A stretch of 64,000 nucleotides of DNA, taken from the NCBI GenBank assembly GCA_037178675.1, contig JAYMGJ010000139.1:1-64000 (forward strand). The letters are read 5' to 3'. This DNA is from Scleroderma bovista (lineage: Eukaryota; Basidiomycota; Agaricomycetes; Boletales; Sclerodermataceae). A model generated the notes under the pieces. That model saw nothing but the letters and a program-made list of their open reading frames with translations, was not told the origin of the DNA and did not search any database. The translations under genes and the position numbers were made by a program. Below, piece after piece: positions 47,189 through 59,600 of the stretch. Each line of letters starts with the position of its first letter. The stretch's first letter is position 1.

Positions 47189-48418
47189 CTACACGGCATC
47201 CTCATCATCCTCGTCACCTGACACTTCGGCGTTCTCTCTTCCAGCCTTGGCCATGAGCTGAGCAAGGTCTTGCTCTTCTGTTTCTGACACTGCTTTCGGC
47301 TGTAACACATGATCAGTCTGCCTCGCTCGTGTAAAGACACATGATGACATGCCTTCATTTTGACGACCAACCCTCCTCCCTGCGACTCGATTGAAGTTTG
47401 TATTGCTTCGATTGCACGTTCCAACCGTTCCACGGCTGCGTACTAATGAAGAATATAAACAAGAAATGTAGGCGTGAATAGTAAAAAATGCTGAGCATGG
47501 AGTAAACGCACTTTATCAGTCGCGTTCGTGCTAAGGACGTATAATGGTGGGGCGACAAGCTTCGCCTTGATGGGCACAGCTTCTGATCCCTGCGACTCCC
47601 CGCTGAAGAGCGCACGTTTTATCGCATCTATCCCGACCGGCGTATAGCACGTCAGTTCGATGTCTGCACGCAATTTGATCGGTTGGGGCGTCAAACGGCG
47701 TGCGATCGTTGAAAGCAGGACCTGAGTGATATCTTCGCTTGGTTGCGTGGCTAGAGTAGCCAACACTGTTTTTGCATCTCTGTGGCTCCGTTACAGCGGT
47801 CGTAGGCGGAGGCTGGTGTGAATTCGACGTACGTGAGTATAAGCTTGAATGCATCGTATGCATGTCCGTACGTCCTGCTGAGTGGCCATGCGATTTGTTC
47901 ATATAGTTGTTCGAGAGCCGCCTCTTCACTCTGCGCTGCATCTGCACCCTCCTCTGCAGCCGGAGAAGGCACCTTTGAGGCGACGTGCCGCATAATACTG
48001 GCGACCGTCTTGGATTTCGTGTAGCGTTCTTCGCATTTTGTGATGTCCTCCGGGGATACACGGCGTTTGGAAAGATCGATATATCCTGGCTCGGCGAGTG
48101 AGTCACAAAGAGGGCCGCGATTAAGGACAGTGGTGGTGACAGACCTTTCTCGCGATCGACCCGAAGAACGACGACAACCTCATTCCTACCAACACGGATG
48201 AGTTTTTGGATGCTGCGGATACGTCTCCGCGAGAGTTCGGATAGGAGGATCATTCCCTCTATGTTATCATATTCCAGCTGAAGTACGTGTGAACTGCGGC
48301 CAGAGCGATCAACAAAGAGACTGACCAGCTTGACATATGCGCCCATCTCCGCTATCTGGCGCACCTGCACCATCACCAGTTCATCTACCTCTGGATATCG
48401 CTGTTCATAGTACCGCAT
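47189..48418 (-). CDS. SUI2: Translation initiation factor eIF2 alpha
   Basis: This subunit of the eIF2 GTPase is the target of stress kinases. It starts [19 protein letters not shown], the S1/OB fold. The phosphorylation loop [12 protein letters not shown] is intact, including the serine equivalent to Ser51. Then come [19 protein letters not shown], the helical domain and the C-terminal domain ([30 protein letters not shown]). The acidic tail ends GDEDDEDAV. The first intron (48278-48325, 48 nt) is in frame and free of stops, so a retained form would add 16 residues. Divergent from YTM1 with 145 bp between starts. Confidence 0.95.
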
Positions 48419-48563
48419 CTTTTGTGCTGGATGTCAACGATTGACGATAAAACTGATTCAATTGCTGACATAAGATCTAAGAATTGGGTCTGCCTTTCAC
48501 TCGAGTAATCGCAGGAGCCTCGCCGATCCGCAATTCTGGTTGCTTTAGCAAGGGTACTTCGCC
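48419..48563. promoter_or_regulatory. Bidirectional promoter between eIF2 alpha and YTM1
   Basis: 145 bp between divergent start codons of a translation factor and a ribosome assembly factor. Confidence 0.5.
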
Positions 48564-50035
48564 ATGGACACAGAGGCAGCAGGGACGACACAGCCGGTCG
48601 TGTTCACGACAAAGACACCCTACTTCCTACCATCTCAAAAATTCATGGTTCCCCTCAACTGGACGCGATACCAACTGTCCCAGCTCATAAACAAAGCCCT
48701 TTCCTTACCCCACCCAATTCCATTTGACTTTCTCATTCACGGAGAGATATTGAGAACAAGTCTCGCACAATGGAGAGCAGAGAAAGGAATAGGAGAGGTA
48801 TGTACACCTCCCACCCCGTGTCCGGCGTCACTGACCGGATGAACAGGAAGAAACGCTCGAGATCGAGTATTTCGAGTCCCTGTTACCTCCTCAACGCATG
48901 TCCACTATACCACACGAAGACTGGGTGTCTTCCGTCTCATGTCGCATATCACAGTATGTCCTTTCTTCGAATGATATATGCTTTTCGCCCGAACTCCCTG
49001 CAGGCACATCCTCACAGCTTCGTACGACGGGCACGTTCGTCTTTTCGACTATTCGCAGAATTGCATACGCGACATATCCGCTCACCCCGTGCCCGTCTCG
49101 TCCGTTACTGTAGTTCCAAGTCCGGATGCGAATGACGATTCGCACATCATCGCAACCGCGTCACACGACCTGACTGCTCATCTCACAAAAATCTCACTGG
49201 CAGCCGACACACCGGTCCCCTCTCAGACCCTTGCATCTCTTCACCTACATACCTCTACCTTGTCCTCCATTACCGCAGACTCCACTGGATCCACCCTTCT
49301 TACGGCGTCTTGGGACACCCTCATCGGTGTCTGGGATAGTACGATCCCGCCCGAAGACGAGGTAGCTCTCGAGAGTGGTGATCGCAAGAAACGACGGAAA
49401 GTCGGGGCCGGTAACGACACCCGCCCCGTACGCAAGGCTCCGACCACGGTTCTTAAGTCGCATACGGCCCGCGTGTCCAAAGCACTCTTCGCTCCTAACT
49501 CTCCACAACATGCGCACAGCTGCGGTTTCGACTCGACGGTGCGTCACTGGGACGTCGAAATGGGAATCTGCACCAACACTCTCGTGCGTTCTTTTTCACT
49601 TAACATGCACCTCGTGTACGCTGACTTATGCTGTATATCTAGACTGTTCCGGAGCGACCGATGCTAGATCTAGCTCTGACTAGCGATGGAAATATGGCTT
49701 TGGCAGCTTCGACGGATCGGACAGTATCGGTCTTCGATCTCCGCGGGTCCGACTTATCTTGTACCATCGGGACGCTAACACACCCCGCAACGCCATCGTG
49801 CGTCGTGTGTCCTGACGTATTTAATTCTTCACAAGTGATGACCGGCTCGTACGACGGAGTTGCACGCCTTTGGGACTTGCGTAGTATGCGAAGTAGCGTG
49901 GCAAGTTTCCGAGTGTGGGAGGGAATGAAAATACTGGATGTGGACTGGGTGGGAGACACACTATGTGTGGGTGGAGAGGGTGGTGTAGAGATCTGGCGCA
50001 TCAGTCAAGGGGAACGGATATCGGCAGCTGCATGA
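48564..50035 (+). CDS. YTM1: Ribosome biogenesis WD-repeat protein Ytm1 (WDR12)
   Basis: Ytm1 acts with Erb1 and Nop7 in the PeBoW complex during 60S maturation and is removed by the Rea1 ATPase. The N-terminal ubiquitin-like NLE domain is seen as VVFTTKTPYFLPSQKFMVPL and LSLPHPIPFDFLIHGEILR. WD-repeat blades follow: ILTASYDGHVRLFDYS, LLTASWDTLIGVWDS, GFDSTVRHWDVE, LAASTDRTVSVFDLRG and MTGSYDGVARLWDLRS. The final blade carries VGGEGGVEIWRIS. A basic insert (GDRKKRRKVG) between blades could be a nuclear signal. The stop is TGA 50033. Confidence 0.92.
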
Positions 50036-50103
50036 TCATCAGACAAAAAGTATGATACTTACCACCCTCAAACGATTATCACCGTGGTCGTATATTCCTA
50101 GTA

Positions 50104-50132
50104 CGACATACCCTCATCAAAGGGGTATGTCG
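50104..50132. other. Perfect 10-bp hairpin between convergent 3' ends
   Basis: The arms cgacataccc and gggtatgtcg pair perfectly around a 9-nt loop. The hairpin lies between the YTM1 and SEC14 stop codons and may form in both 3' untranslated regions. Confidence 0.5.
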
Positions 50133-50186
50133 AAGAAGGACTAGTCTTCTGCAATGTACCGTAAGTGGTAAGGTACTCGCCGCCAT

Positions 50187-51317
50187 CTATGCCCCCTCAG
50201 CCTCGCCGTTCGCCTGCGGGTTCCAAGGGCCAACATCACTAAGCGAGCACCCACCCGCGCATCGACACTTGCCACCGAATTCCGCTGGTAGATTTTCCTC
50301 ATGAATCTGACTCAACAGCTTCTCCTTGTAATTACCACCCAGGATATCAATCTTGGCCACTGTCACTGCATCCAGCCATGGCTTGATGATGGACCATACT
50401 GCGGAAAACGCCCAGGGTGCATTGATGATGTAAAATTTGCCCATGCACTCGGGATAGTAATTCTGTCCGATCCCGGCTGTCTGGAAGACGTAGTCCTTGA
50501 CCTTGTAAAAGTTGGACAAGGAAACGCCGCTAAGGTCGAGAATTGTGCACGATGTTTCGACGGGGTGTCCAACTGTCTTTGCACATGCTGGAAGGCGATC
50601 TGAGAGGAACCTTTCGTACTCGACAACGAAACGCTGCAGTTGACGTTCTTGTGTCGTCAACTGGTACAGGGCGTGAATGTCCAACTTGCCAAGACATTCG
50701 ATGTATATTGGCCGGCCGTCCTAGAGGCGGAAGAAGTCAATCCACAAAGTGATTAGGAAGCGGAGGGGGTCAAGGAGCACCTTGTCCATCTTGTGATAAT
50801 ATTGGGGGTAGTACTTGTCCACTTGTTCCTTCTCCTTGAAGTCAAAGTTTCTGATGGAGACGGATGGCGGTAATGAGGAACATGAAGGAGCGAGTGAGAG
50901 AGAATGCGTACTTCATGAGCTCTTCGATCCCAGATGTTGCAAACTCTTTTCTCCACTTTTCAGCAGCCAACAGCATGATCTTCGCCTTCGCAACATCAAA
51001 CTTTCGTGCCCGCAAGAATCTAATGGTGGCGACGACATTAACGACCCAGACAATCAACAGGCCATCGCATGGAGCGAGGCACGCGATGAACTCGAGGCGC
51101 GGTTGTGGACAGCGCTCAACCCTCACCTGAGTATCGTCGCGTCATCCATCCGCTCTGGCACGAAATGGCCCTCGTCCTGCAGCATCTTCTTGAGTGTCTC
51201 TAGTGCGTGTTGCTCCGCAGCGGTGAGGTTGCCCAACCGCCCCGGTAAGGGCTTGTAGTCGGGATCAGTGACACCGGGTGGCATTGGACTGACGTTTACT
51301 CGTTCTGCGGAGGACAT
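50187..51317 (-). CDS. SEC14: Sec14-type phosphatidylinositol/phosphatidylcholine transfer protein
   Basis: It starts MSSAERVNVSPMPPGV at 51317. The CRAL-TRIO N-terminal helices read ILRFLRARKFDVAKAKIML and EKWRKEFATSGIEELMK. The lipid-binding fold has YYHKMDKDGRPIYIECLGKL, LPACAKTVGHPVETSCTILD, LSGVSLSNFYKVKDYV and NYYPECMGKFYIINAPWAF. The end of the pocket is ILGGNYKEKLLSQIHEENLP with EFGGKCRC. Sec14 exchanges PI and PC and stimulates PI 4-kinase at the Golgi. It is convergent with YTM1 and co-oriented with uL14. Confidence 0.93.
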
Positions 51318-51547
51318 GATTGACTCTAGGAAGAATGGATGGAAGAGGAGACTGGAGGTAGGCAGTGGGTGCAACAAGTATGTAAGTCAATTGGAGATCA
51401 CCCCTTGCGGCTATTCCAAGAATAGCCTGTGATAATCAGAACGCCGTTATCCCACAGATTTTTGGAGAGGGTCATTATCATAGTATAACAAAGACATGCA
51501 TACGCCAAAGATGAGGAAATGTGTCGTGTATGTATGATAACAAGATG

Positions 51548-52174
51548 TTATACCACCGTGCCTGCCTTTGCTGCGATACGAGGCCATAGGTCAGCCTAGT
51601 GCCGAACACATCAGCCATGTCATCGGGAGAAGAAGATAACACCTACACATTCTTTTGCTACAGGTCCAACGATGACAGAGCCCTTCATGTCCCCCTTGTT
51701 GTTGACAATGACACCGGCATTGTCCTGTGCCGGCGATCAGCCCAAGATGAAGCAGGGGATGAAAGATACACACCTCGAAGTAAAGGAAGACACCATCTCG
51801 CCGCCGCCAAGCCTTGCGCTGGCGGACAACCACCACGGGCATCGCTGTAGGTCGCGGCGTCAGAACACACAGGACGGAAGGATGGACTGATGGCCTGACT
51901 CTTCTTCCTCAGCTCTGGTTTCCCCTTCTTCACGGATGCAACAACCATGTCGCCCACACCAGCATCTGGTAGTCGGTTAAGACGCGCACCGAAGCCATAT
52001 GGCTCAATGATGAATAGGGATTTTGCACCACTGTTGTCGGCACAGTTGAGGACAGCCCCGACTGGCAGACCAAGGGTGAGACGGAATTTTTTGCCGGTCG
52101 CGCCAACTGGGATGGTCAGCGGTGGTCATGTGGTCAGTGCACTGGTTCAACGCACTCTTGTCTTTCTTCGACAT
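51548..52174 (-). CDS. RPL23: 60S ribosomal protein uL14 (L23)
   Basis: Exon 1 is 52156-52174 (MSKKDK plus one base), followed by a 49-nt intron. Then come [59 protein letters not shown] and KGKPELRKK. After an intron, [20 protein letters not shown], and after another, [20 protein letters not shown] then [20 protein letters not shown] with TAA at 51548. The product sits at the subunit interface. Divergent from the phosphoglycerate mutase gene, 177 bp between starts. Confidence 0.94.
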
Positions 52175-52351
52175 GTCGCTGGGATCGTTGAGGACAGCGT
52201 CCGCGTATCGACCACCAAAGTTTCGCGGTGGCGGTGACTGTACAGTTCAGTCCGGAGATCACCGAGTCACGTGCGCAAGGACCGGCATCCCGGAACAGCC
52301 TTATCAGGAAAGATAAAGGCAGGCTGATTCGGTGTCGTCTTCGTCCCCGCC
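52175..52351. promoter_or_regulatory. Bidirectional promoter between uL14 and iPGM
   Basis: 177 bp between divergent start codons. Confidence 0.5.
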
Positions 52352-54195
52352 ATGGTCCAGGTCAAGAACAAGGTCTGTCTCATGTGCGTGTCCTCGCCGT
52401 GGTTCTCTTGCTGGTCTATTCACTCCCTCCACAGCGTCCACGATGGCTGGGGTATCGCCCCGGAGAAGGGCATGAAGGGCGATGCCATCGAGGCTGCCGA
52501 TACCACATACATGGATACCCTTGCAGAAAAATACGCCAGTCGCTCCTTGTTCGCTCACGGAAACGCGGTCGGTCTAAACGATGGCCTCATGGGCAATTCA
52601 GAGGTCGGGTGTGTAGCATCCGCAGTTCCTCTGATCCACCATTCATCCTGATCCTTCGTGAAAGCCATCTGAACATCGGTGCCGGTCGCGTTGTCTGGCA
52701 GGACATCGTCAGGATCGATGTCTCCATCACCAAGCGTCAATTCCACAAGAATGAGACTATCCTTGCAAGCACCAAGCGTGCGAAGCAAGGTAACGGTCGT
52801 CTCCACTTGCTAGGACTGGTATGTGCTAGTCACATCACAATGCTGTTCCTGAGTCAACGTCATGCCCCACTCTGTCTTCGCAGGTCTCCGATGGTGGTGT
52901 CCACTCACACATCCGTCACCTCAAAGCTCTCCTCGAGACTGCAAAAGAGCAGGGTGTACCACACACCTATGTCCACTTCTTTGGCGATGGTCGTGACACC
53001 GCACCCCGATCTGCCAAGGGATATGCTGAAGAACTGCTCGAGTTCCTCAAGTCAGAGTCATACGGAGAACTCGCTACCGTCGTCGGGAGATACTATGCCA
53101 TGGACCGCGACAAGCGATGGGAGCGCATCCAGGTCGCCTTGGAGGCAATCGTCGATGGAAAGGGCGAGGAAACTGACGATGTCCTCAAGACGATAGACGA
53201 GCGCTATGCCAAAGACGAGACCGATGAGTTCTTCAAACCAATCATTGTCAACGGCGACGAGGGACGCATCAAGGATGGCGATACGCTCTTCTTCTTCAAC
53301 TACCGCTCAGACCGCATGCGCGAGATCGTGACCGTGCTTGGGCAATTCGATGAACCAATCAAGGATGCGCATATTCCCAAGGACCTCGTAAGTCTACATT
53401 CACCCTGCAGGATCCCATGTTCATTGATCCGGTATCTTGCAGAATATCTCGACAATGTCTCGATACAAGGCCGAGTTCGAACTTCCTGTCGCATTCCCAC
53501 CTCAAGCCATGACGAACGTGCTTGCCGAATGGTTGTCAAAGAAAGAAATCTCACAGGCGCATATCGCCGAAACAGAAAAATACGCACACGTTACGTTCTT
53601 CTTCAATGGCGGTGTGGAGAAACAGTTCACAGGCGAAGAGCGTCACATGGTCCCCTCCCCGAGAGTCGCCACGTATGATCTGCAGCCTGAGATGAGCGCA
53701 CAGGGTGTTGCAGACAAGGTTGCGGAAGTTCTCCTTACCAACAAACACGAATTTGTGATGTGCAACTTTGCACCCCCTGACATGGTCGGACACACGGGTG
53801 TGTATGATGCGGCTGTTAAGGCCATCACAGCGACGGACAAGGCAGTCGGGACCATTTACGAGGCGTGCGAGAAGGCAGGATACGCCCTCATGATCACTGC
53901 TGACCATGGCAATGCGGAGCAGATGATCAACGCCGAGACCGGTGCACCACACACGGCACACACGACGAACAAGGTTCCTTTTATCTTGACGGGAGAGGGA
54001 CACGAGTTCGTCACGGACGATGAAGAGGGAACGGAGGGGGAGGAACCAGGTGCCCTCGCTGACGTTGCACCGACCGTACTGGCGGTGATGGGCCTTCCTC
54101 AGCCAGAGGGTGAGTGGATGGTTTCGAAGATGCGTGCCCGTGTTCTGACTTTAGTTGCAGATATGACGGGTCGTTCGTTACTGAAACAGAATTAG
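52352..54195 (+). CDS. 2,3-bisphosphoglycerate-independent phosphoglycerate mutase
   Basis: This is the cofactor-independent, metal-dependent form of the glycolytic mutase (3-PG to 2-PG), of the alkaline phosphatase superfamily. Six exons (52352-52382, 52434-52608, 52665-52818, 52884-53387, 53443-54109, 54161-54195) give 521 residues. Metal and active-site motifs are present: VCLIVHDGWGIAP, the catalytic serine in LMGNSEVGHLNIGAGR (split by an intron between Gly and His), VSDGGVHSHIRHLKALLE, HFFGDGRDTAP, FNYRSDRMRE, NFAPPDMVGHTG and ITADHGNAEQM. Many fungi use the cofactor-dependent dPGM; the iPGM type is known in filamentous fungi. Confidence 0.95.
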
Positions 54196-54635
54196 GAAAC
54201 GCAAATGATCGCAATTCACGGATAGAAAGATATTTACGATAGACAACAAGTAGATGAGAGTGAATGTACATATCATAAGTACGCTGTGGAAAAACATTTG
54301 GAAGGAGTGGCTTCAAGCCTGAGTTTGGGTGTTTGCCTCCATCAATGGCAACAAACGTCTCCATTCGTATGCCCTCTTACCTATGAAGTGCAAAGTGTGG
54401 TCGTCGATGACGGAGACCGCTATTCCTGTGTATGCCGCTTTCAACCGCCGATGTCTCGTTGGATGAAAATGTTGGTGATCGTCTGAACGGTCTTGGGATT
54501 TGCCAACACTGCCCATCGTATAATCATGCGTAGCTGATCTGGGTCGCTGCCGGAAAGGATGTTGCAGATAGTCAAGAATTGTCATGATTATTATTATGTA
54601 GATGACACAGACCGTGGGCCAAAAAAACTGGTACC
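54196..54635. other. Intergenic region
   Basis: iPGM 3' end and promoter of the following gene. A 90-codon minus-strand frame (54313-54585) has no recognisable feature and was not called. Confidence 0.35.
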
Positions 54636-56211
54636 ATGGAATCTCCCCTCACCACACCACCCTCCTCCCCTGTCCCAATGGAAGAAGACTCCATGGTGGG
54701 TTCCCAGAAAGTGGCAGACCGGACACAACCGCGTAAGTGATCGATGCTTTACTATCACCTATTTGTTTCAGAAGTTTTTTTGCTCTAGTTTTGCTGTTTT
54801 TGTCAGGATGGCGGAACACTTTATTGTTGCAGCCGGTGCAGAAGGGCGGTGTGCACGTTTTGCCTCGTCGTGCCCGAAAAATACAAGGACGCTGTCGCGC
54901 ATGACGAAGGCATTGTATTTTGTTGTCCGGGGTGTCACGAACTAGAAGATCGGGCAACCGGAAGCGATGGAAAAAGGGCGTTTCTCCCTTACTGGGTGAG
55001 TCCAATTTCCCTGACAACTATTTCTGATTAACTTTCTGATCGTTTCTCAGGGTTTCACGACCAAAAATGAAAATGGCGTACAAGTGCCTGTCTTGCCAGC
55101 CAACCCTCGCATCAACACTCACTATGGGATGTCCTCCCGTAGTGAGGTAAATGACGATCCGCTCGCCATTATCCATTTATACCTCGCCGGCATGGATCCG
55201 CATGGGTCGCCCCCACGCCTCATCTATGAATCATTCCGGTCCTATTTTCGCCCCGACGACATCCTCTTTTTCGAACTCGAATTTGACGCTGGGACCCCTA
55301 CTAAAGAAGCCGATCATCAATTGAAGATGGCCAGTTTGGTCGAACGATTGCGGTGCGCTCAGTTCGCCCGCGTCCTACTCTTTATTAGCACCCACAGCGA
55401 GGAGGATCGAGGCGACCTGTTCCTGGGTCACCGTGACCATGCAGGGCGCGAGGGTCCGGTGGCAGATGAAGTCACAAAGGTGTGTTGGCTTTTTTTTGTA
55501 TTGATATTGACGAGGCTCATGCAATGTTCAGTTCTTCGAAACAATCCTGTGCGGTGGCATCACGCCATTCCTTGGTGGTAGCACAGTCGTTCTCCTGACC
55601 TCCGGCTGGGTCGCCAAGTTTGAGGATTCGTTTACGAATCTTCAAACAGCTCTCCTTCGGTATGTTTTATTCTTTTTTCTATTCTGTCATTAAATTTACT
55701 TTGCTTCTCTAGGCTTCCTATCCATGACTGCATCGCTTTCGCCACACCACACTTCCAGCCCCCACTCGCTAACATCTTCCTCCTTACTCTGTTTCGGTCA
55801 AAAATAATCCAGTTGATCGACTTCTCCTCCAGCTTTCCCCGTGCCTTGGAACGGGACTCGGAATTAGGGGCCCACACCGACATCATTCACTTCTCCTTCG
55901 ACCGCTCCTCGCCTCCCATCGTGTCCATGACATGTGACAAATATGTCTGGTGGAACACCAGCATGCGACCTTACGGGAACAACATACCTTTCCTCTGCCC
56001 CACTTGCGCCTCCGTCCGACCATGGGGGAAAATCACCAAGGGAGAGGGAACCTGGAGTATTCAGTGCTCGAACTCTGCTTGTGGCCTCAACACTGACCAG
56101 TCCCGGTTCAAACCAAGGGCTGAAATATTTGTGGAGAAGCCAGCAAATATGACATTTGTGACGCCTACAAATAGAAGGACAAACGGTTGGATTCAGTTCA
56201 AGTTGATGTAA
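54636..56211 (+). CDS. Orphan protein with Cys-rich N- and C-terminal zinc-ribbon-like motifs
   Basis: The best model joins 54636-54695, 54807-54995, 55051-55479, 55532-55659 and 55713-56211, about 434 residues. The N-terminal part has three cysteine knuckles in a row: TLYCCSRCRRAVCTFC and GIVFCCPGCHE. The middle has YGMSSRSEVNDDP, LAIIHLYLAGMDPHG and RSYFRPDDILFFELEFD. It continues with FFETILCGGITPFLGGSTVV and IIHFSFDRSSPPIVSMTCDK. The C-terminal part has FLCPTCASVRPWGK and IQCSNSACGLN, another four-cysteine pattern. The general layout resembles a large mushroom-restricted family I remember as uncharacterised; a caspase-like or ATP-independent hydrolase fold cannot be shown. The first intron donor is a choice: gtgggt after MEEDSM is the only one that keeps the cysteine frame. 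Confidence 0.65.
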
Positions 56212-56624
56212 AAGTATAAGTCCTGCATTGTGTTTTTACAGTAGTTCAATGGCACTCGACTCAGTCATAAATCGACTTAATACCGCAACATGGCGACCAC
56301 TACCACCGTGTGAGCACCGTGCCTTCGCGATGACGACGATATGACGACTACGACGGCCACTCCCAACGTGCAGCAGCGTCTACGCCGGCGACTACCACAT
56401 ACGGCGTGATGATGGGGAGTGCCCTCCCCACTGCCTTCACGATGATCAGACCAGTACCCCAGCGACGACAACCACTACTACCACAGCACAGCAACGACTC
56501 GCACGGCTGGATTAATAGTAGTAGTCTTTGTATTAGTAGCTATGTATGTACAGTATATTTATTCGTAGGTTGCATCGGTTGGTGGGTTAGAAGATGCCAA
56601 CCCACACCCATCATTCACGACATC
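56212..56624. other. Intergenic region upstream of RCY1
   Basis: Rich in short acg/acc repeats around 56290-56480, with no supported gene. It contains the RCY1 promoter. Confidence 0.4.
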
Positions 56625-59600
56625 ATGTCGCGCCCAGTACAAGTGCTACACGCTACCAAGCCAGCCTCGCAATTCGTCGGACGTCTCCCTGCCGACCTAC
56701 ATCTATCAATTCTGACATATCTGTCCATCCCGGATGTTGCAAGTTACGCCAGAGTGTGTCGGGCAGCACGGAACCTCGCGCGTGACGAACGGATCTGGGA
56801 GCGGCGCTGGCTCGACCTGGCCGTTGAACGGCTGAAACTTGGACACATACTCGACGTGCTAGAGTCAAATTTAATGGGCCGAACCGCTGAGAAGAGTGTG
56901 GCCAGTGGACCCGCTACTATCGCTGTCTCCGCACTGGAAGATGACGACTTCGGTGACTTTAAGTCGGCGTCGACGTCGACGGCCACTGCCAGCAACGTCC
57001 CTCAGCTCCTGCTCGATCTCTCAGATGATGTCGTTAATAATACTGGTGGCATATTCATGTCCGTGTCGACAACATCAACATTCCGCGGGAAATACATACG
57101 CGCACATACGCTGCTCATCCCCTTCGTACCCACACCCGCCTCGTCTGCACACACGGTTCTGGCCTCGATAGCATCATCGTCTTCTCTCCATGCCCAGGGC
57201 CAGACTCTCCACTTACTTGCACGATTTCTCTCCCCGTTCATCAAGCCAATATCTGCATGGGATGTCCGTTTAGTGTTGCTCAAAACCGCCCTCGACAGAT
57301 TCGATGCGGGGCTCTTGACAGCATTCGACAAGGCAGACACAGAAGACGACGAACAACGGATGATTGAGGTTGCAGCTGCAAGCTGGGAAGTTTGGATGTC
57401 TCTCCACTTAGACGGGAACAGGGATGGCCTACGGGGCGAATGGGAAATGGGTCGGGTGTGGGCAGAAAAAAGGGAGGTGCTGTATGAGCAGGGAAGGTGG
57501 GACCCCCTGGCGAACATCACGTACGTTCTTTCTTTCCTTCCCCCTCCGTTTTCACATTCATACGTCGTAAATATCATTGCATTTTTTATTACCTTTATAG
57601 CAAAGACAAGCGATTAGATTTTACCCCCATGGACACCTTCATGTCGCGTGTGCTTGCGGCGCTGCAAGAGGATGGTAAGATGGCTGTGAAAGTCTTTCCC
57701 CCCGAAGCGGGTGTACTACTTGGGTATACTGAGAGAGTAGCAGGTGAAGTTGTGAGTCTCACATCTTGGCGGTGGCTTCCTCTAACGTTCATGTCCGACT
57801 ATACTTACATTCTTAGGTTGGTGAATATATATCCTCATTGCTATCGCAGGCACGGGAACTGGGCACTGCACTCTTTCTTTCAGCTGCTGCGGCGTGTTTT
57901 AGGGAGGCATGGCGGGTAGTGGATGGGCTGTTTAACCTTGTCGCGTCAGGATCGAACGCAGAACCAACAGAAGAAAAGGAAGCGATTATCACGAGGGAGC
58001 AGGGTGAAGATGTTATGTGGGTGCTATCAAAGTATACCTAATAAACTCGATATTTACTGTGAGTCGCCTGTTTTCCAGCTTTAAGATGTTTGAGCCCCAT
58101 ATGGATGATTACCTTGATGACGAACTTGACGAGGTTAAGCGGGCGTTTGAGGATATATGCAAAGAATGGGAGCGCTCACTAGCGCGCCTCGCAGGTGGCG
58201 AGGTGAGTTCATGCTCAGTTCCCTCCCTCATCTTGTAAATGCACTTTCGCTGATATCCTGCACAATACAAGTCTGCTGTAGGTAACAACACCACTGGGGC
58301 GGGCTCACACGCACAGGCCCCGCAAAGCACCCAAACCCGGTTTCTAGATTCTCAAAACCCTGCACTCGCCAAGCGCAACGTCCTTGCCTCCTTCACAGAT
58401 GTCCTTCTTCTCCCAGTGACGATTGTACCACGTGCTGTCGGTGCTGGTGTTGGTGCCATTGGGACTAATGTCGGGTCTGGCCTGGGTGCCATGGGTTCAG
58501 GTGTGGTGCAAGGTATTTCTATGCTAAATCCACAACGGTGGATGGGAACTGGAGAGACTGCCACTCGCTCCTTCAGTATCAATGAAGCTACAGAAGCTGG
58601 ATACAAGAACGTTTTGGATGAAAGAACTCTGTTTGAGGTCGGGGAAGACGAAGGAGAGGAGAGTGTAAGCAGTGAAGGACACGGAGGAACCAAGAGAATC
58701 GAGGTCACTGAGAAGACCCCCGAGGGGTCAGATAGGAACATGGGTGATGAAGCTGGTTGGGGTGAGGTTGCGAACCAACGGCTGTCCAAAAGTACGACTC
58801 TTGCGACTAATGATGCACTCCCTGCATCTTCGCATTCAGCGCTTGCCAAGCCACCAGCTACGACCACACCTCCTGTCTTATCCAAAGCTGCTAGTGCCAC
58901 GACGCCATCTTCACTGATCGAACGGCTCAATAACACCCATACATTTTCTGCGCTTGACCTTTTGCTATCTCTCGACGTCTCCCTAGAGCTCATTCATGCG
59001 ACCCGTGATGCGCTGAAACGTCTAGAAACCTTTGGTACGTACCCACGTCCCATAGGCACTCGCGTTCGCGAAACATTGGAGGAGATATTTTGTGAAATGC
59101 TCAGTGTACTCGGTACCAGACACATCGGGCGAGGTTTTGGTATGTGAGTACAATGGGCAATGCAGCCCTGCTTAAATTCATGTCGCTGGATGGGGGTCGG
59201 TCCTGCTAATCCACTGTAACAGCGCAACGGAACGCATGATGACTTATAAGCCAGCAGAGCACGAAGAAACGACTAGTGTTGCTCCGCTACTGCAATTCTT
59301 TGAGCTTGCACATATCGGAGATACCATACAGAGCATTGTACAGGTGTTCTTCGATAAAGAAATGGTGTGTATTTTTTTCACTTCTCAGCCATTGCTTAGG
59401 TTGACAAAATGGAAGCGCAGGCTCCGCACATCGACAGGACGGACTTCTTGAATGTGGTAGTCCGAGAAAAGAAGCGATTTGAGAACACACTTGACGAATG
59501 CGTAGCCGCTGGGCTGAACGCAGGGACACAGGTGCTCATGAACCAGGTACGGTCCATACCAGAACACCCTTCTATCGCTCTGGTTCACCCGTGATTTCAG

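Noticed and set aside
54313..54585. 90-codon minus-strand frame between iPGM and the zinc-ribbon-like gene
   Set aside because: No motif or start context beyond chance, and it lies in the expected 3' region of iPGM.
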